A stretch of 64,000 bases of DNA from Agrobacterium albertimagni AOL15 (GCF_000300855.1 NZ_ALJF01000004.1:62001-126000); one strand, 5' to 3'. Positions 19,957 to 30,500 are shown, counted from the first letter of the stretch. Program-made: numbers and translations. The notes: generated by a model not told the origin, from the letters alone.

Positions 19957-19981
19957 GGGTCGTCCGGATCACGGACGACCC
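19957..19981 (+). other. Perfect 10-bp intercistronic hairpin after first imelysin gene
   Basis: GGGTCGTCCG (19957-19966) and CGGACGACCC (19972-19981) flank a 5-base loop. It begins 11 bases after the imelysin stop and ends 10 bases before the next ATG, where a ribosome site would be expected. No T-tract follows. It probably sets a ratio between the first gene and the rest of the operon. Confidence 0.7.
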
Positions 19982-19991
19982 GATCCGTCCC

Positions 19992-21518
19992 ATGACAAGA
20001 ATCCGGGCCATTTCAGCCGGTCTCGGCGCATTCCTGATCACTAGCCTGGCCGCGTCCGTCCTCCTAGCCGGAGAAGCGGCAGAACGGTCGGATCTCACTC
20101 CCAAGGACAAGGCGCGGGTTGCCAGCGTCACGCGACCGACCGAGGATTTCAGCAAGGCCGAAGGCTTTGAGCTGATGCAGGGTGGTGCCGGCACATCTCC
20201 GCGCGGCGTGAGTGCGGATTCGTTTTCCGATTTCTCCGCCAATATAACCTTTGCCGAAGAAGAAGAGTTCAAGCTCGGCAATGCGCTCTTCCGCAAGCTC
20301 TGGGTCTCCTCCCCCTCTTCCACCCAGGCCTCCGATGGATTGGGCCCTCTGTTCAACGCACGGGCCTGCCAGAGCTGTCACCTGAAGGATGGTCGCGGCC
20401 ATCCGCCGGAGGGTGATCGCGATCATACCTCGATGTTCTTCCGGCTGGCGCGCCCTGCCGCCACGACGGAAGAACAGGCGAAGCTCGATCGGCTGGACGC
20501 CGCCTCGCTGCCCGACCCTGTCTATGGCGGCCAGCTGCAGGATCAGGCGATCCCGGGTATGGCTGCTGAAGGCCGCATGGCCATCACCTATGTCGAGCAA
20601 ACCGTGAACCTGTCCGGCGGCGAGACGGTGACGCTGCGCCGCCCCAGCTATTCCGTCAGCGACCTCAACTACGGCCCGCTCGATCCGACCACGACACTCT
20701 CCCCGCGCATTGCCAATCCGATGATCGGGCTCGGCCTGATCGAAGCGATCCCTGAGGAAGACATCCGGGCACTCGCCGATCCCGATGACCTGGATGGAGA
20801 CGGCATTTCCGGCAAGGCGCAACGAGCCCGCGACCACCGGACCGGCGAGATCAAGCTTGGCCGTTTCGGCTGGAAGGCACAGAACGCCTCGGTGCGCGAC
20901 CAGAGTTCCAGCGCATTCGCCGGCGACATCGGTATTTCAACGCCTGACGATATCAGGCATTTCGGCGATTGCACCGAGAAGCAGACCGCCTGCTTCGAGG
21001 CAGCCACCGGCGTCCAACCCAGACTGGGCGATACTGAAGCCCCCGATCCGGTCCTCGAACTCGTGACCTTCTATGCGAAGAACCTCGCCGTTCCGAAGCG
21101 GCGTGACGTGGACGATGCCCAAGTGCTGCGCGGCAAGGAGATCTTCTACGCCAGCGACTGCATCGCCTGCCATCGGCCGAAATTCGTCACCAGCCGCAAG
21201 GCTGAGAACAAGGCACAGGCCTTTCAGCTGATCTGGCCCTATTCCGATTTCCTGCTGCACGACATGGGCGAAGGACTTGCCGACGGTCAGGCCGTAGGCG
21301 ATGCCACCGGGCGGGAGTGGCGCACGCCACCGCTCTGGGGTATCGGTCTGACGCAGGTGGTCAGTGGCCACAGCTTCTTCCTGCATGACGGGCGGGCGCG
21401 AAACCTGACCGAGGCCATTCTCTGGCACGGCGGGGAGGCAGAAGCGGCCCGCAAAGCCTTTGCCGCCGCCAATCCCGAGGACCGCAAGGCCCTGATCACG
21501 TTTCTGGAGTCTCTCTGA
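19992..21518 (+). CDS. Di-haem oxidoreductase (DHOR, DUF1111 'thiol oxidoreductase')
   Basis: A 508-aa exported protein with a signal segment (AISAGLGAFLITSLAASVLLAG) and two c-type haem sites, CQSCH at 126-130 and CIACH at 390-394. The second half has the family segment LLHDMGEGLADG and the peroxidase-like SGHSFFLHDGRARNLTEAILWHGGEA. The family resembles di-haem peroxidases; substrates are unknown. The start ATG has almost no SD and sits just behind a hairpin. The stop overlaps the next gene's ATG by one base. Confidence 0.92.
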   Translation: MTRIRAISAGLGAFLITSLAASVLLAGEAAERSDLTPKDKARVASVTRPTEDFSKAEGFELMQGGAGTSPRGVSADSFSDFSANITFAEEEEFKLGNALFRKLWVSSPSSTQASDGLGPLFNARACQSCHLKDGRGHPPEGDRDHTSMFFRLARPAATTEEQAKLDRLDAASLPDPVYGGQLQDQAIPGMAAEGRMAITYVEQTVNLSGGETVTLRRPSYSVSDLNYGPLDPTTTLSPRIANPMIGLGLIEAIPEEDIRALADPDDLDGDGISGKAQRARDHRTGEIKLGRFGWKAQNASVRDQSSSAFAGDIGISTPDDIRHFGDCTEKQTACFEAATGVQPRLGDTEAPDPVLELVTFYAKNLAVPKRRDVDDAQVLRGKEIFYASDCIACHRPKFVTSRKAENKAQAFQLIWPYSDFLLHDMGEGLADGQAVGDATGREWRTPPLWGIGLTQVVSGHSFFLHDGRARNLTEAILWHGGEAEAARKAFAAANPEDRKALITFLESL

Positions 21519-22624
21519 TGCGATTTCTCACACACCTTGCGCTTCTCTCCGCGGTTCTCCTGCCCTTGCCCGTCCTGGCGCAGGAAACGGCTCCGACCGT
21601 CGGCACTCTTGACGTCGTCAAGGTACCGAGCGTGATGGCGCGCGCGGTCGACGACTTCATCCGGCCCGGTTATCGGCGCTTCACCGAACAGGCCACTGCC
21701 ATGCAGGGAGCAATGCAGACGCTGTGCGGCGCTCCGTCAGCAGAGACACTCGACGGCGCACACAACGCCTTCGGCAATCTCGTCGAGGCCTGGTCGCGCA
21801 TAGAGATCGTCCGCGTCGGCCCTGTTCTCGACGACAACCGCTTCGAGCGCATCCTGTTTTTTCCCGATCGAAAAGGCACCGGGCTGAAGCAAGTTCAAGC
21901 AGCGCTCGCCAAACCCGATACGACCGTGACCTCGGTCGAGACGCTGAAGGGCAAGAGCGTCGCCATGCAGGGGCTTGGCGCGCTCGAATTCGTGCTGTTC
22001 GGCACCGACTCGGAGACGCTCGCGACGAACGAAGGCAGCTACCGCTGCCAGTATGGCACCGCGATCGCGGCCAATCTCGAACGGCTGGGCTCTGAACTGA
22101 CAGCTGCTTGGGATGCGCCTGACGGTGTGGCCGCTGCCTGGAAGACGCCCGGCCCCAACAATCCGCTCTACCGCGACGAAGCAGAAGCCGCCAAGGAACT
22201 GCTCGGCGTGCTCGTGCATGCCGCCGACACGATCCGCGACCAGCGCATCGAACAATTCTACAAGGGCGACCCGAAGAAGGCCCTGCCGCGTCAGGCGATC
22301 TACTGGCGCTCCGGCAATACCTTCCGCTCGATCACCGCCAATATCGAGGGTCTGCGTGACCTGCTCGACACCTCGGGCATGGTGGAGCTTCTGGCCGAGG
22401 GCAATCGCTCGGTCGTCTCCTCTACGGATTTCGTCGCGCGCTCCCTTTCGCGCGTGTCGGCGGACATCAAGCCGGATGTCGCCGCCGTCTTCGAGGATCC
22501 GGCGCAGATCGCCAAGCTCGACTTCCTGCTGCTCAACAGCCGCGACCTGATCCTCAGGCTCAACAACGATCTCGGTGGCGGCATCGGCCTTGCCGCCGGC
22601 TTTTCGTTTTCCGACGGCGACTGA
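21518..22624 (+). CDS. Imelysin family protein, second copy with altered GxHxxE motif
   Basis: A 368-aa secreted protein with a signal peptide (LALLSAVLLPLPVLA). It aligns with the second type of imelysin that accompanies DHOR genes. The motif is GLGALEFVLFGTD (G152, G154, E157): the histidine of GxHxxE is replaced by glycine, unlike the first copy. It starts within the last base of the DHOR stop codon and ends one base before the DUF1513 start, so the three genes are tightly coupled. Confidence 0.9.
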   Translation: MRFLTHLALLSAVLLPLPVLAQETAPTVGTLDVVKVPSVMARAVDDFIRPGYRRFTEQATAMQGAMQTLCGAPSAETLDGAHNAFGNLVEAWSRIEIVRVGPVLDDNRFERILFFPDRKGTGLKQVQAALAKPDTTVTSVETLKGKSVAMQGLGALEFVLFGTDSETLATNEGSYRCQYGTAIAANLERLGSELTAAWDAPDGVAAAWKTPGPNNPLYRDEAEAAKELLGVLVHAADTIRDQRIEQFYKGDPKKALPRQAIYWRSGNTFRSITANIEGLRDLLDTSGMVELLAEGNRSVVSSTDFVARSLSRVSADIKPDVAAVFEDPAQIAKLDFLLLNSRDLILRLNNDLGGGIGLAAGFSFSDGD

Positions 22625-22625
22625 G

Positions 22626-23702
22626 ATGATCGCAACGCCGCTCATCGATCGCCGTGTCTTTCTGCGTTCCGCAGGCCTCGCTTTCGTCGCAGGGCTTGCC
22701 CCCCGTTCGGCCTTTGCGGTTGAGCGTACGGATGCGGTCTATGCCAGCGGGTTGAAACGTCCAGATGGTACCTTCGCAATCGGCCTCGTCAGTGAACAAG
22801 GGACGCTGATCGATGAGATCGCGCTGCCGGGCCGTATCCACGGGCTCTGTCACAGCGCTGCAAACGGGCTTTCGGTCGCCTTCGCCCGCCGGCCCGGCAC
22901 CTTTGCCGTGGTCTTCGACGCCAAGAGGCGTGTGGAGCCGCGCATCGTGACAGCGGCCGAAGGTCGCCATTACTTTGGTCACGGCGCCTTCTCGCCCGAT
23001 GGCCGGCTCTTTTATGCGAGCGAAAACGACTTCGACACCAATGCCGGCGTCATCGGCATCTATGACTGCAGGCCCGGCTTCGAGCGCGTGGGCGAGGTTC
23101 CGGCCCATGGTATCGGCACGCATGACATCACCGTCACGGCAGATGGTCTCCTGGTCATCGCCAATGGCGGGATCGAGACCCATCCGGATTTCGGCCGGAC
23201 CAAGCTCAACCTCGACCATATGGAGCCTTCGCTGGTTCTGGCCGATGCCAAGACAGGCGCGCTGATCGAGAAACATGTGCTGCCGCCGGATCTCAAGCAG
23301 CTTTCCACGCGTCACCTCGATGTAGCACTAGATGGTCGGATCTGGTTCGCCTGCCAATATGAGGGGCCGCGCACCGATCGGCCGCCGCTGGTCGGGCATT
23401 TTACCGAGGGGGCGCCGATTTCCTTCGTCGAACTGCCCGACAATACGACCGACCGGCTCGGCAATTATGTCGGTGCCATCGCGGTCAACCGTACGCAGGG
23501 GCTCGTCGGCATCGCGTCACCGAAGAACGGGCTCTGGGCCATTCTGGACGGCAGGGATGGCCGGCTGATTTCCGAAACGGCCCTTGCCGATGCGGCAGGC
23601 ATTGCCCCCTCGCCGTCCAGCTTTGCCGTCTCCTCCTATCGCGGCGACTTTCTCGACCGAAAGAACCCAGTCGCCTGGGACCAGCATATCATCCGGCTTT
23701 AA
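22626..23702 (+). CDS. DUF1513 domain protein, Tat-exported
   Basis: A 358-aa protein with a twin-arginine signal (RRVFLRSAGLAFVAGLAP, residues 9-26). The mature part looks like a beta-propeller, with repeated ITVTADGLLVIANGG and AFSPDGRLFYASEND blades, as in DUF1513. Function unknown; it co-occurs with imelysin and DHOR genes in other proteobacteria. The ATG is one base after the preceding stop. It ends the module; tspO follows 30 bases later. Confidence 0.9.
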   Translation: MIATPLIDRRVFLRSAGLAFVAGLAPRSAFAVERTDAVYASGLKRPDGTFAIGLVSEQGTLIDEIALPGRIHGLCHSAANGLSVAFARRPGTFAVVFDAKRRVEPRIVTAAEGRHYFGHGAFSPDGRLFYASENDFDTNAGVIGIYDCRPGFERVGEVPAHGIGTHDITVTADGLLVIANGGIETHPDFGRTKLNLDHMEPSLVLADAKTGALIEKHVLPPDLKQLSTRHLDVALDGRIWFACQYEGPRTDRPPLVGHFTEGAPISFVELPDNTTDRLGNYVGAIAVNRTQGLVGIASPKNGLWAILDGRDGRLISETALADAAGIAPSPSSFAVSSYRGDFLDRKNPVAWDQHIIRL

Positions 23703-23732
23703 AGACTGGCCGAAGTGCAAGGATTGCCCTAG

Positions 23733-24194
23733 ATGCCTGGCATGTCCAAGATCCTGAGCTACATCCTCTTTATCGGTCTCGTCGTTGGCGCGGGGCTTCT
23801 CGCCGGCCTCACCAATGCGCCTGGCGACTGGTACCAGTCGCTCGAAAAGCCGTTCTTCAACCCGCCCGCCTGGCTCTTCGGCCCGGTCTGGACGACGCTT
23901 TACGTGCTGATCGGCGTGGCGGGTGCGCGGATCTGGCAGCGCGCGCCGAAATCGGCGGCCATGCAGCTCTGGTTCGCCCAGATGGCCTTCAACCTGATGT
24001 GGTCGCCCGCCTTCTTCGGTCTGCAGAACCCGGAACTGGGACTTCTCGTCATCGTGGGCATGCTGGTGACGATCATCGCCTTCATGATCAAGGCGAGGCC
24101 CATCGACCGGATCTCGACCCTGCTCTTCGTGCCCTACCTCGCCTGGGTCACCTTCGCCGGCATTCTCAATCTCAGCCTCGCCTGGCTGAACTGA
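23733..24194 (+). CDS. tspO: TspO/MBR family tryptophan-rich sensory protein
   Basis: A 153-aa membrane protein with five transmembrane helices and the conserved WYQSLEKPFFNPPAWLFGPVW segment. TspO binds porphyrins and affects photosynthesis or stress genes in alphaproteobacteria; in rhizobia it has been linked to nutrient-stress responses. AAGGA lies 9 bases before the ATG at 23733. Its position behind a haem-protein module is suggestive but unproven. Confidence 0.95.
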   Translation: MPGMSKILSYILFIGLVVGAGLLAGLTNAPGDWYQSLEKPFFNPPAWLFGPVWTTLYVLIGVAGARIWQRAPKSAAMQLWFAQMAFNLMWSPAFFGLQNPELGLLVIVGMLVTIIAFMIKARPIDRISTLLFVPYLAWVTFAGILNLSLAWLN

Positions 24195-24261
24195 ATTTGC
24201 CGGTCGCCGGGTTGCCTGCCCGGAACGACCGTGCCAATTTCGCCGCCGAAGGGGACAAGGC

Positions 24262-24711
24262 ATGGTGGACTACGATCAGGAGGCCGTGGAAACACGGATT
24301 CGGCAGAGTTTCGCGCGGCAGGGAGCCATGGAAACGCTTGGGGCTTCGCTGTCGAGCGTTAGCCCCGGCGTCGTTGAGATTGAACTCAACTATGACCGCA
24401 AGCTGACCCAGCAGCATGGTTTCCTGCATGCCGGCGTGATCTCAGCCGCCCTCGATACCGCCTGCAGCTATGCGGCCTATACGGTGACCACGCCCGAAGT
24501 CTCACTGCTCACCATCGAATTCAAGGTCAATCTGATGTCTCCGGGACGCGGCGAGCGCTTTCTGTTTCGCGGCGAAATCACCAAGCCCGGCTCCAACATC
24601 ATCGTTGCAGACGGACGCGGCTATGCTCTGACAGACGGTCCGGCCAAGCTGATCGCCTCGATGACCAGCACGATGATGGTGATCCGCGGTCGCGAGGGCA
24701 TTTCCGGATGA
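24262..24711 (+). CDS. PaaI family hotdog thioesterase
   Basis: A 149-aa hotdog-fold protein with the PaaI-type segment QQHGFLHAGVISAALDTACSYAAYT at residues 50-74. Such enzymes hydrolyse acyl-CoA thioesters; the substrate here is unknown. GGGG-type SD lies upstream of ATG. Its stop overlaps the nucleosidase start (ATGA), so translation is coupled. Confidence 0.92.
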   Translation: MVDYDQEAVETRIRQSFARQGAMETLGASLSSVSPGVVEIELNYDRKLTQQHGFLHAGVISAALDTACSYAAYTVTTPEVSLLTIEFKVNLMSPGRGERFLFRGEITKPGSNIIVADGRGYALTDGPAKLIASMTSTMMVIRGREGISG

Positions 24712-25346
24712 CCTATGAGATGAAGCCGATCGCTGGCAAAAGCGTGCTCTTCGTCATGGCGGCGGATGCCGAATATGGCGTCTTCCTGCGCACCCGCATC
24801 TCGCCGCTAATGACCGGCGTCGGTCCGGTCGAAGCCGCCGTGGCGCTGACCAGGGAATTGGCTCGCCTGTCGAGCCACGACGACCTGCCGGATCTCGTTG
24901 TTTCGCTCGGCTCGGCCGGATCGGCCACGCTCGAACAGGCGGAAATCTACCAGGTCTCGGCCGTGTCCTACCGCGACATGGATGCCTCTGCCTTCGGTTT
25001 CGAGAAGGGCAAGACGCCATTTCTCGACCTGCCGGTTTCCGTCGAACTGCCGTTGCGCATTCCGGGCATTCCAACGGCGACGCTGTCGACCGGGGCGAAT
25101 GTCGTCTCAGGCATAGCCTACCAATCAATCGATGCGCAGATGGTCGACATGGAGACCTTCGCCATCTTGCGCGCCTGCCAGAGCTTCAACATTCCACTGA
25201 TCGGGTTACGCGGCATTTCGGATGGCCGCGACGACGTCAACCACATCGATGACTGGACGCAGTATCTGCATGTCATCGACAAGAAGCTGGCGCTGGCGGT
25301 CGACAGCCTGCAGACAGCGCTTGAAGACGGCGTCTTCTGGTTTTAA
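24708..25346 (+). CDS. Nucleoside phosphorylase/MTA-SAH nucleosidase-like protein
   Basis: A 212-aa protein of the PNP/UDP superfamily, MTAN type: MTGVGPVEAAVALTREL, LVVSLGSAGS, VDMETFAILRACQ and the catalytic-Asp segment GISDGRDD. It would cleave 5'-methylthioadenosine or S-adenosylhomocysteine to adenine plus thioribose compound. It is somewhat short and its N-terminal region is divergent. Its start overlaps the thioesterase stop. Confidence 0.85.
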   Translation: MTYEMKPIAGKSVLFVMAADAEYGVFLRTRISPLMTGVGPVEAAVALTRELARLSSHDDLPDLVVSLGSAGSATLEQAEIYQVSAVSYRDMDASAFGFEKGKTPFLDLPVSVELPLRIPGIPTATLSTGANVVSGIAYQSIDAQMVDMETFAILRACQSFNIPLIGLRGISDGRDDVNHIDDWTQYLHVIDKKLALAVDSLQTALEDGVFWF

Positions 25347-25397
25347 GCCGCACCGCTATACGTTCAGTTCTTTCAGCACTTTCTGGGACAGCCTTTA

Positions 25398-25880
25398 ATG
25401 CGGACATTTGTCGCCTCACTGACCAGCATTGCACTCCTGGTATTTGGCGGATGCGCATCGAGGGCTGACAATAGACTGCCGCCCGAGATCCAAGAAATGC
25501 TGAAACAGCATGAGAGGTCTCGCGCACAAGACACTCAACGGCTGCCAAGCTCCGGAGAACGCGAAGTTATCGGCCCCGATGGAAAGACCTACTTCGTCAG
25601 TCAGACGGCCATGCAAAGCGGCGTTGCGGAGTATGGGCCGAATCTGACAATCGTCATCAACAAGCCGGACGACGCGTCCGAACTGTCGATGGAGGCTAAG
25701 GTGGCGTTTATCGACAAGCTCCTTACAGAGGCATGTGCGGAGGTTCAGGGGCGTCCGACAACCGAAAACATCATCACGGACGTCAGTCATAAATCGGGTG
25801 TCGACGTCCAGAGATATGAATGGCAAGGCAAACAACGGGTTTCGTGGAAGAAGCTCGTCTATTGCCGGCCAACACGGTGA
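25398..25880 (+). CDS. Hypothetical secreted or lipoprotein, 160 aa
   Basis: A 160-aa protein with a signal segment ending LLVFGGC, where C19 is a possible lipidation site although the lipobox is not ideal. The mature part is hydrophilic with two more cysteines (C about 123 and C about 156). I do not recognise a domain. Its codon use is slightly less GC-rich than that of neighbours. guaA begins 108 bases downstream. Confidence 0.7.
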   Translation: MRTFVASLTSIALLVFGGCASRADNRLPPEIQEMLKQHERSRAQDTQRLPSSGEREVIGPDGKTYFVSQTAMQSGVAEYGPNLTIVINKPDDASELSMEAKVAFIDKLLTEACAEVQGRPTTENIITDVSHKSGVDVQRYEWQGKQRVSWKKLVYCRPTR

Positions 25881-25988
25881 TCAGCCCGCCGGAGCAACCT
25901 CCCCTCTGCTGAGAGGCTGCACAAAAATTCGAGATTCTCTGGGCGATCTGCCATTGAAACAGGGCGCCTTTTTCTTTAAAGGCTCGCC

Positions 25989-27551
<1,563 letters not shown>

Positions 27552-27582
27552 GGCGATTGCCTCAAAACTCATTGAAGACTGG

Positions 27583-27611
27583 AACGGAGGGTCAACGCCC
27601 TCCGTTTTTTT
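27583..27611 (+). terminator. Rho-independent terminator of guaA
   Basis: AACGGAGGG and CCCTCCGTT form a perfect 9-bp stem around a 6-base loop, followed by a run of T to 27611. Confidence 0.9.
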
Positions 27612-27621
27612 GTGCCGCCTT

Positions 27622-28182
27622 TCAGAAGCCGAAAGACTGCTGAGCGGGTGACGCTTCGACCGAAGGCAGTCCTTCAAGCTCCAGCATGCGCTGTTTGGAC
27701 AGCGTGCCGCCCGGCGCGGAAAAGCCCCCGAGCTTGCCGCCGGCGGCGAGCACACGGTGGCAGGGGATGATCAGCGGGATGGGGTTCTTCGCCATGGCCT
27801 GGCCGATGGTCCAGGCACCGGCCGGCCCGAGCTCCAGTTCGCCGGCAAGCCTGCCATAGGTCGTGGCCTTGCCCCAGCCCAGGCGGCGCGTGGCATCGTA
27901 AATCCGCCGATAGAGATCCGTCTGGCCCGACAGGTCGAGAAGCAGGTCGGAGAAGTCGACGACGTCTCCGACGAAATACGTCTTCACGCGCTCGATCACG
28001 CGTCCAATCTCGCCCATTGGCTCCGCCTCGACACCCGTCGGGTGACGCCGGAGCATGGCGCGTCGAGGGTCCTCCGCGCTTTCTGCCGGCAGACAGAAAC
28101 CGGAAATTCCGAACTCGCCCCAGGCTATCGAGCAGAAGCCCCTGGCGGTTTCGAAGGTGGTGTAACGAGGCACGGTCGACAT
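27622..28182 (-). CDS. Methylated-DNA-[protein]-cysteine S-methyltransferase
   Basis: A 186-aa suicidal DNA repair protein (Ogt/AGT type) that takes the alkyl group from O6-alkylguanine onto its cysteine. The active site IIPCHRVL has C141, and the helix-turn-helix region WGKATTYGRLAGELE precedes it. No AraC-like Ada domain is present, so it is Ogt-like rather than Ada. The segment AGAWTIGQAMAKNPIPL replaces the more usual ARAVGQA sequence. It converges on guaA. Confidence 0.93.
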   Translation of the reverse strand: MSTVPRYTTFETARGFCSIAWGEFGISGFCLPAESAEDPRRAMLRRHPTGVEAEPMGEIGRVIERVKTYFVGDVVDFSDLLLDLSGQTDLYRRIYDATRRLGWGKATTYGRLAGELELGPAGAWTIGQAMAKNPIPLIIPCHRVLAAGGKLGGFSAPGGTLSKQRMLELEGLPSVEASPAQQSFGF

Positions 28183-28338
28183 GGCACGCGTCCTGTTGGA
28201 TGCCTTACTGAAAGTATGCTCAGGATGGCGGCCGGAGAGAGAAGGATCAACCCGTTTCCTGCGGTTTCGCCAATCAGCCTGCGGCTTGCCATGGGCGCTT
28301 GCCTGTTGCTATCCGTCGATCATAACAGGAGACATGGC

Positions 28339-28689
28339 ATGCCCACCACCATCTACGGCATCAAGAACTGCGACACGATGAAGAAGGCGCGCACCTGGCT
28401 CGAGACCCAAGGCGTGGCGCATGACTTCCATGACTACAAGGCCAAGGGCATCGACGCCGCAACCCTCGACGGCTGGATCGGCAAGGTCGGCTGGGAGGTG
28501 CTGTTCAACAAGGCCGGCACGACCTTCAAGAAGCTCGATGACGCACAGAAAAAGGACCTCGATGCTGCAAAGGCCAAGGCGCTGATGCTGGAGCAGCCGT
28601 CGATGATCAAGCGGCCGGTGCTCGATGTGGGCGGCGCGCTCGTGGTTGGCTTCAAGCCGGAGGTCTATCAGCAGACCTTCAAGAGCTGA
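28339..28689 (+). CDS. ArsC/Spx-family reductase (YffB-like)
   Basis: A 116-aa thioredoxin-fold protein beginning MPTTIYGIKNCDTMKKA, with the single N-terminal cysteine C11 of the ArsC/Spx family and the RPVLDVGG segment near the end. The YffB subgroup has no proven arsenate reductase activity and may use glutathione. The start at 28339 has AGGAGA 6 bases upstream. ybaK follows 4 bases after the stop. Confidence 0.92.
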   Translation: MPTTIYGIKNCDTMKKARTWLETQGVAHDFHDYKAKGIDAATLDGWIGKVGWEVLFNKAGTTFKKLDDAQKKDLDAAKAKALMLEQPSMIKRPVLDVGGALVVGFKPEVYQQTFKS

Positions 28690-28693
28690 CACC

Positions 28694-29167
28694 ATGGCGA
28701 AGACCACCCGCGCCACGCAGTTTCTCGACAAGGCCGGGGTGGCCTATACCACCGCGACCTATGACTACGACCCGCACGCCGAGCGCATCGGGCTGCAGGC
28801 GGCAGAGGCGATCGGCGAGCATCCCTCGCGGGTGTTGAAGACGCTGATGGCGGAACTCGACGGCAAGCCGGTCTGTGTCGTCGTTCCCTCCGACAAGGAA
28901 GTGTCGATGAAGAAGCTGGCCAGCGCCTTCGGGGGCAAATCGGCTGCGATGATGAAGCCCGCCAGTGCCGAAAAGCTCACCGTTTTCGTCGTCGGCGGGA
29001 TCAGCCCCTTCGGGCAGAAGAAGCAAGTGCCGACGGCAATCGAGATATCAGCCATGGACGAGGCGCTGGTCTACATGAATGGCGGGCAGCGCGGCCTGCA
29101 GGTGCGGCTTTCACCGCAGGATGCGCTCAGGGCGCTCGGCGCGATCGCGGCGCCGCTGGTGGCCTGA
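28694..29167 (+). CDS. ybaK: Cys-tRNA(Pro) deacylase, YbaK/EbsC family
   Basis: A 157-aa editing protein that hydrolyses Cys-tRNA(Pro) formed by prolyl-tRNA synthetase errors. It starts MAKTTRATQFLDKAGVAYT and carries VLKTLM, VVPSDKEVSMKKLASAFGGKSA and GGISPFGQKKQVPT, all conserved in YbaK. It is close behind the ArsC-like gene. Confidence 0.94.
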   Translation: MAKTTRATQFLDKAGVAYTTATYDYDPHAERIGLQAAEAIGEHPSRVLKTLMAELDGKPVCVVVPSDKEVSMKKLASAFGGKSAAMMKPASAEKLTVFVVGGISPFGQKKQVPTAIEISAMDEALVYMNGGQRGLQVRLSPQDALRALGAIAAPLVA

Positions 29168-29239
29168 CCTTTGCCCATGGTCTGGACTTCGCCATCTTTC
29201 CCCTTAAGTCTGGCGTGACAATCAAAACAGGAATGCCCG

Positions 29240-30490
29240 ATGACCCTCCCCGATTTCTCCCCCTCCATTGATCCTGTAAAGCTCGACAAACTCGCCGAGG
29301 TGGCGATCAAGGTCGGGCTGCAGCTGCAGAAGGGTCAGGACCTGGTGCTGACCGCGCCGCTCGTCGCCGTGCCGCTGGTGCGGCTGATCACGGCGCATGC
29401 CTATAAGGCGGGCGCCTCGACGGTTACGACCTTCTACTCGGACGAGGAGACGACGCTCGCCCGTTATCGTCACGGTCATGACGAAAGCTTCGACCGGGCG
29501 CCGAACTGGCTCTTTGACGGCATGGCCAAGGCTTACGAGAACGGCGCCGCGCGCCTTGCGATCGCTGGCGACAATCCGTTGCTGCTGTCGCAGGAAGACC
29601 CGACCAAGGTGGGGCGCGCCAACAAGGCGACCTCGATCGCCTACAAGCCGGCGCTGGAGCATATCTCCAATTTCGACATCAACTGGAACATCTGCTCCTA
29701 TCCGAACCCATCCTGGGCGAAGCTCGTTTTCCCTGACATGCCGATCGAAGAGGCCGTGCGCAAGCTGGCGGATGCCATCTTTGCCGCGTCGCGCGTCGAT
29801 CGCGATGATCCAATCGCGGCCTGGGCCGAGCACAATGCGGAACTGAGGAAGCGGTCGACCTGGTTGAACGGCGAGCGCTTTGCTGCCCTCCACTTCACCG
29901 GTCCGGGCACCGACCTAAAGGTCGGCCTCGCAGACGGCCACGAATGGCATGGCGGCGCTTCGACGGCGAAGAATGGCGTCACCTGCAATCCCAACATCCC
30001 GACGGAGGAAGTCTTCACCACGCCACATGCGCTGAAAGTGGAGGGCCATGTCTCCTCGACCAAGCCGCTTTCCCACCAGGGCACGCTGATCGACGACATC
30101 CAGGTGCGCTTCGAAGGCGGACGCATCGTCGAGGCCAAGGCATCGAAGGGCGAGGCCGTGCTCAACAAGGTGCTCGACACCGACGAAGGCGCGCGGCGTC
30201 TCGGCGAAGTGGCACTCGTGCCGCATTCCTCGCCGATCTCGGCCTCCGGCGTGCTGTTCTACAACACGCTGTTTGACGAGAATGCTTCCTGCCATATCGC
30301 GCTTGGCCAGTGCTATTCGAAGTGCTTCTTGGATGGCGCCTCGCTCAGCCAGGATCAGATCAAGGCGCAGGGCGGCAATTCCTCGCTGATCCACATCGAC
30401 TGGATGATCGGCTCGGACAAGGTCGACATCGACGGCATCCGCGCAGATGGATCGAAGATACCCGTCATGCGCAAGGGTGAGTGGGCTTGA
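29240..30490 (+). CDS. Aminopeptidase, M29 family
   Basis: A 416-aa metallo-aminopeptidase of the thermophilic aminopeptidase (M29/AmpS) family. The N-terminal QLQKGQDLVLTAPLVAVPL and the metal-site region with HFTGPGTDLKVGL, EEVFTTPH and LFYNTLFDENASCHIALGQCY are conserved. It removes N-terminal residues from peptides in the cytosol. It converges on a nuclease-family gene with only 10 bases between them. Confidence 0.93.
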   Translation: MTLPDFSPSIDPVKLDKLAEVAIKVGLQLQKGQDLVLTAPLVAVPLVRLITAHAYKAGASTVTTFYSDEETTLARYRHGHDESFDRAPNWLFDGMAKAYENGAARLAIAGDNPLLLSQEDPTKVGRANKATSIAYKPALEHISNFDINWNICSYPNPSWAKLVFPDMPIEEAVRKLADAIFAASRVDRDDPIAAWAEHNAELRKRSTWLNGERFAALHFTGPGTDLKVGLADGHEWHGGASTAKNGVTCNPNIPTEEVFTTPHALKVEGHVSSTKPLSHQGTLIDDIQVRFEGGRIVEAKASKGEAVLNKVLDTDEGARRLGEVALVPHSSPISASGVLFYNTLFDENASCHIALGQCYSKCFLDGASLSQDQIKAQGGNSSLIHIDWMIGSDKVDIDGIRADGSKIPVMRKGEWA

Positions 30491-30500
30491 GTCCTTTGCC

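Noticed and set aside
18551..20356. A 601-codon open frame on the minus strand opposite the first imelysin gene
   Set aside because: It is a mirror frame of an evident secreted protein gene and has no domain or ribosome site.
27757..28338. Upstream in-frame extension of the ArsC-like gene
   Set aside because: It overlaps the divergent methyltransferase gene, and a good SD supports the start at 28339.
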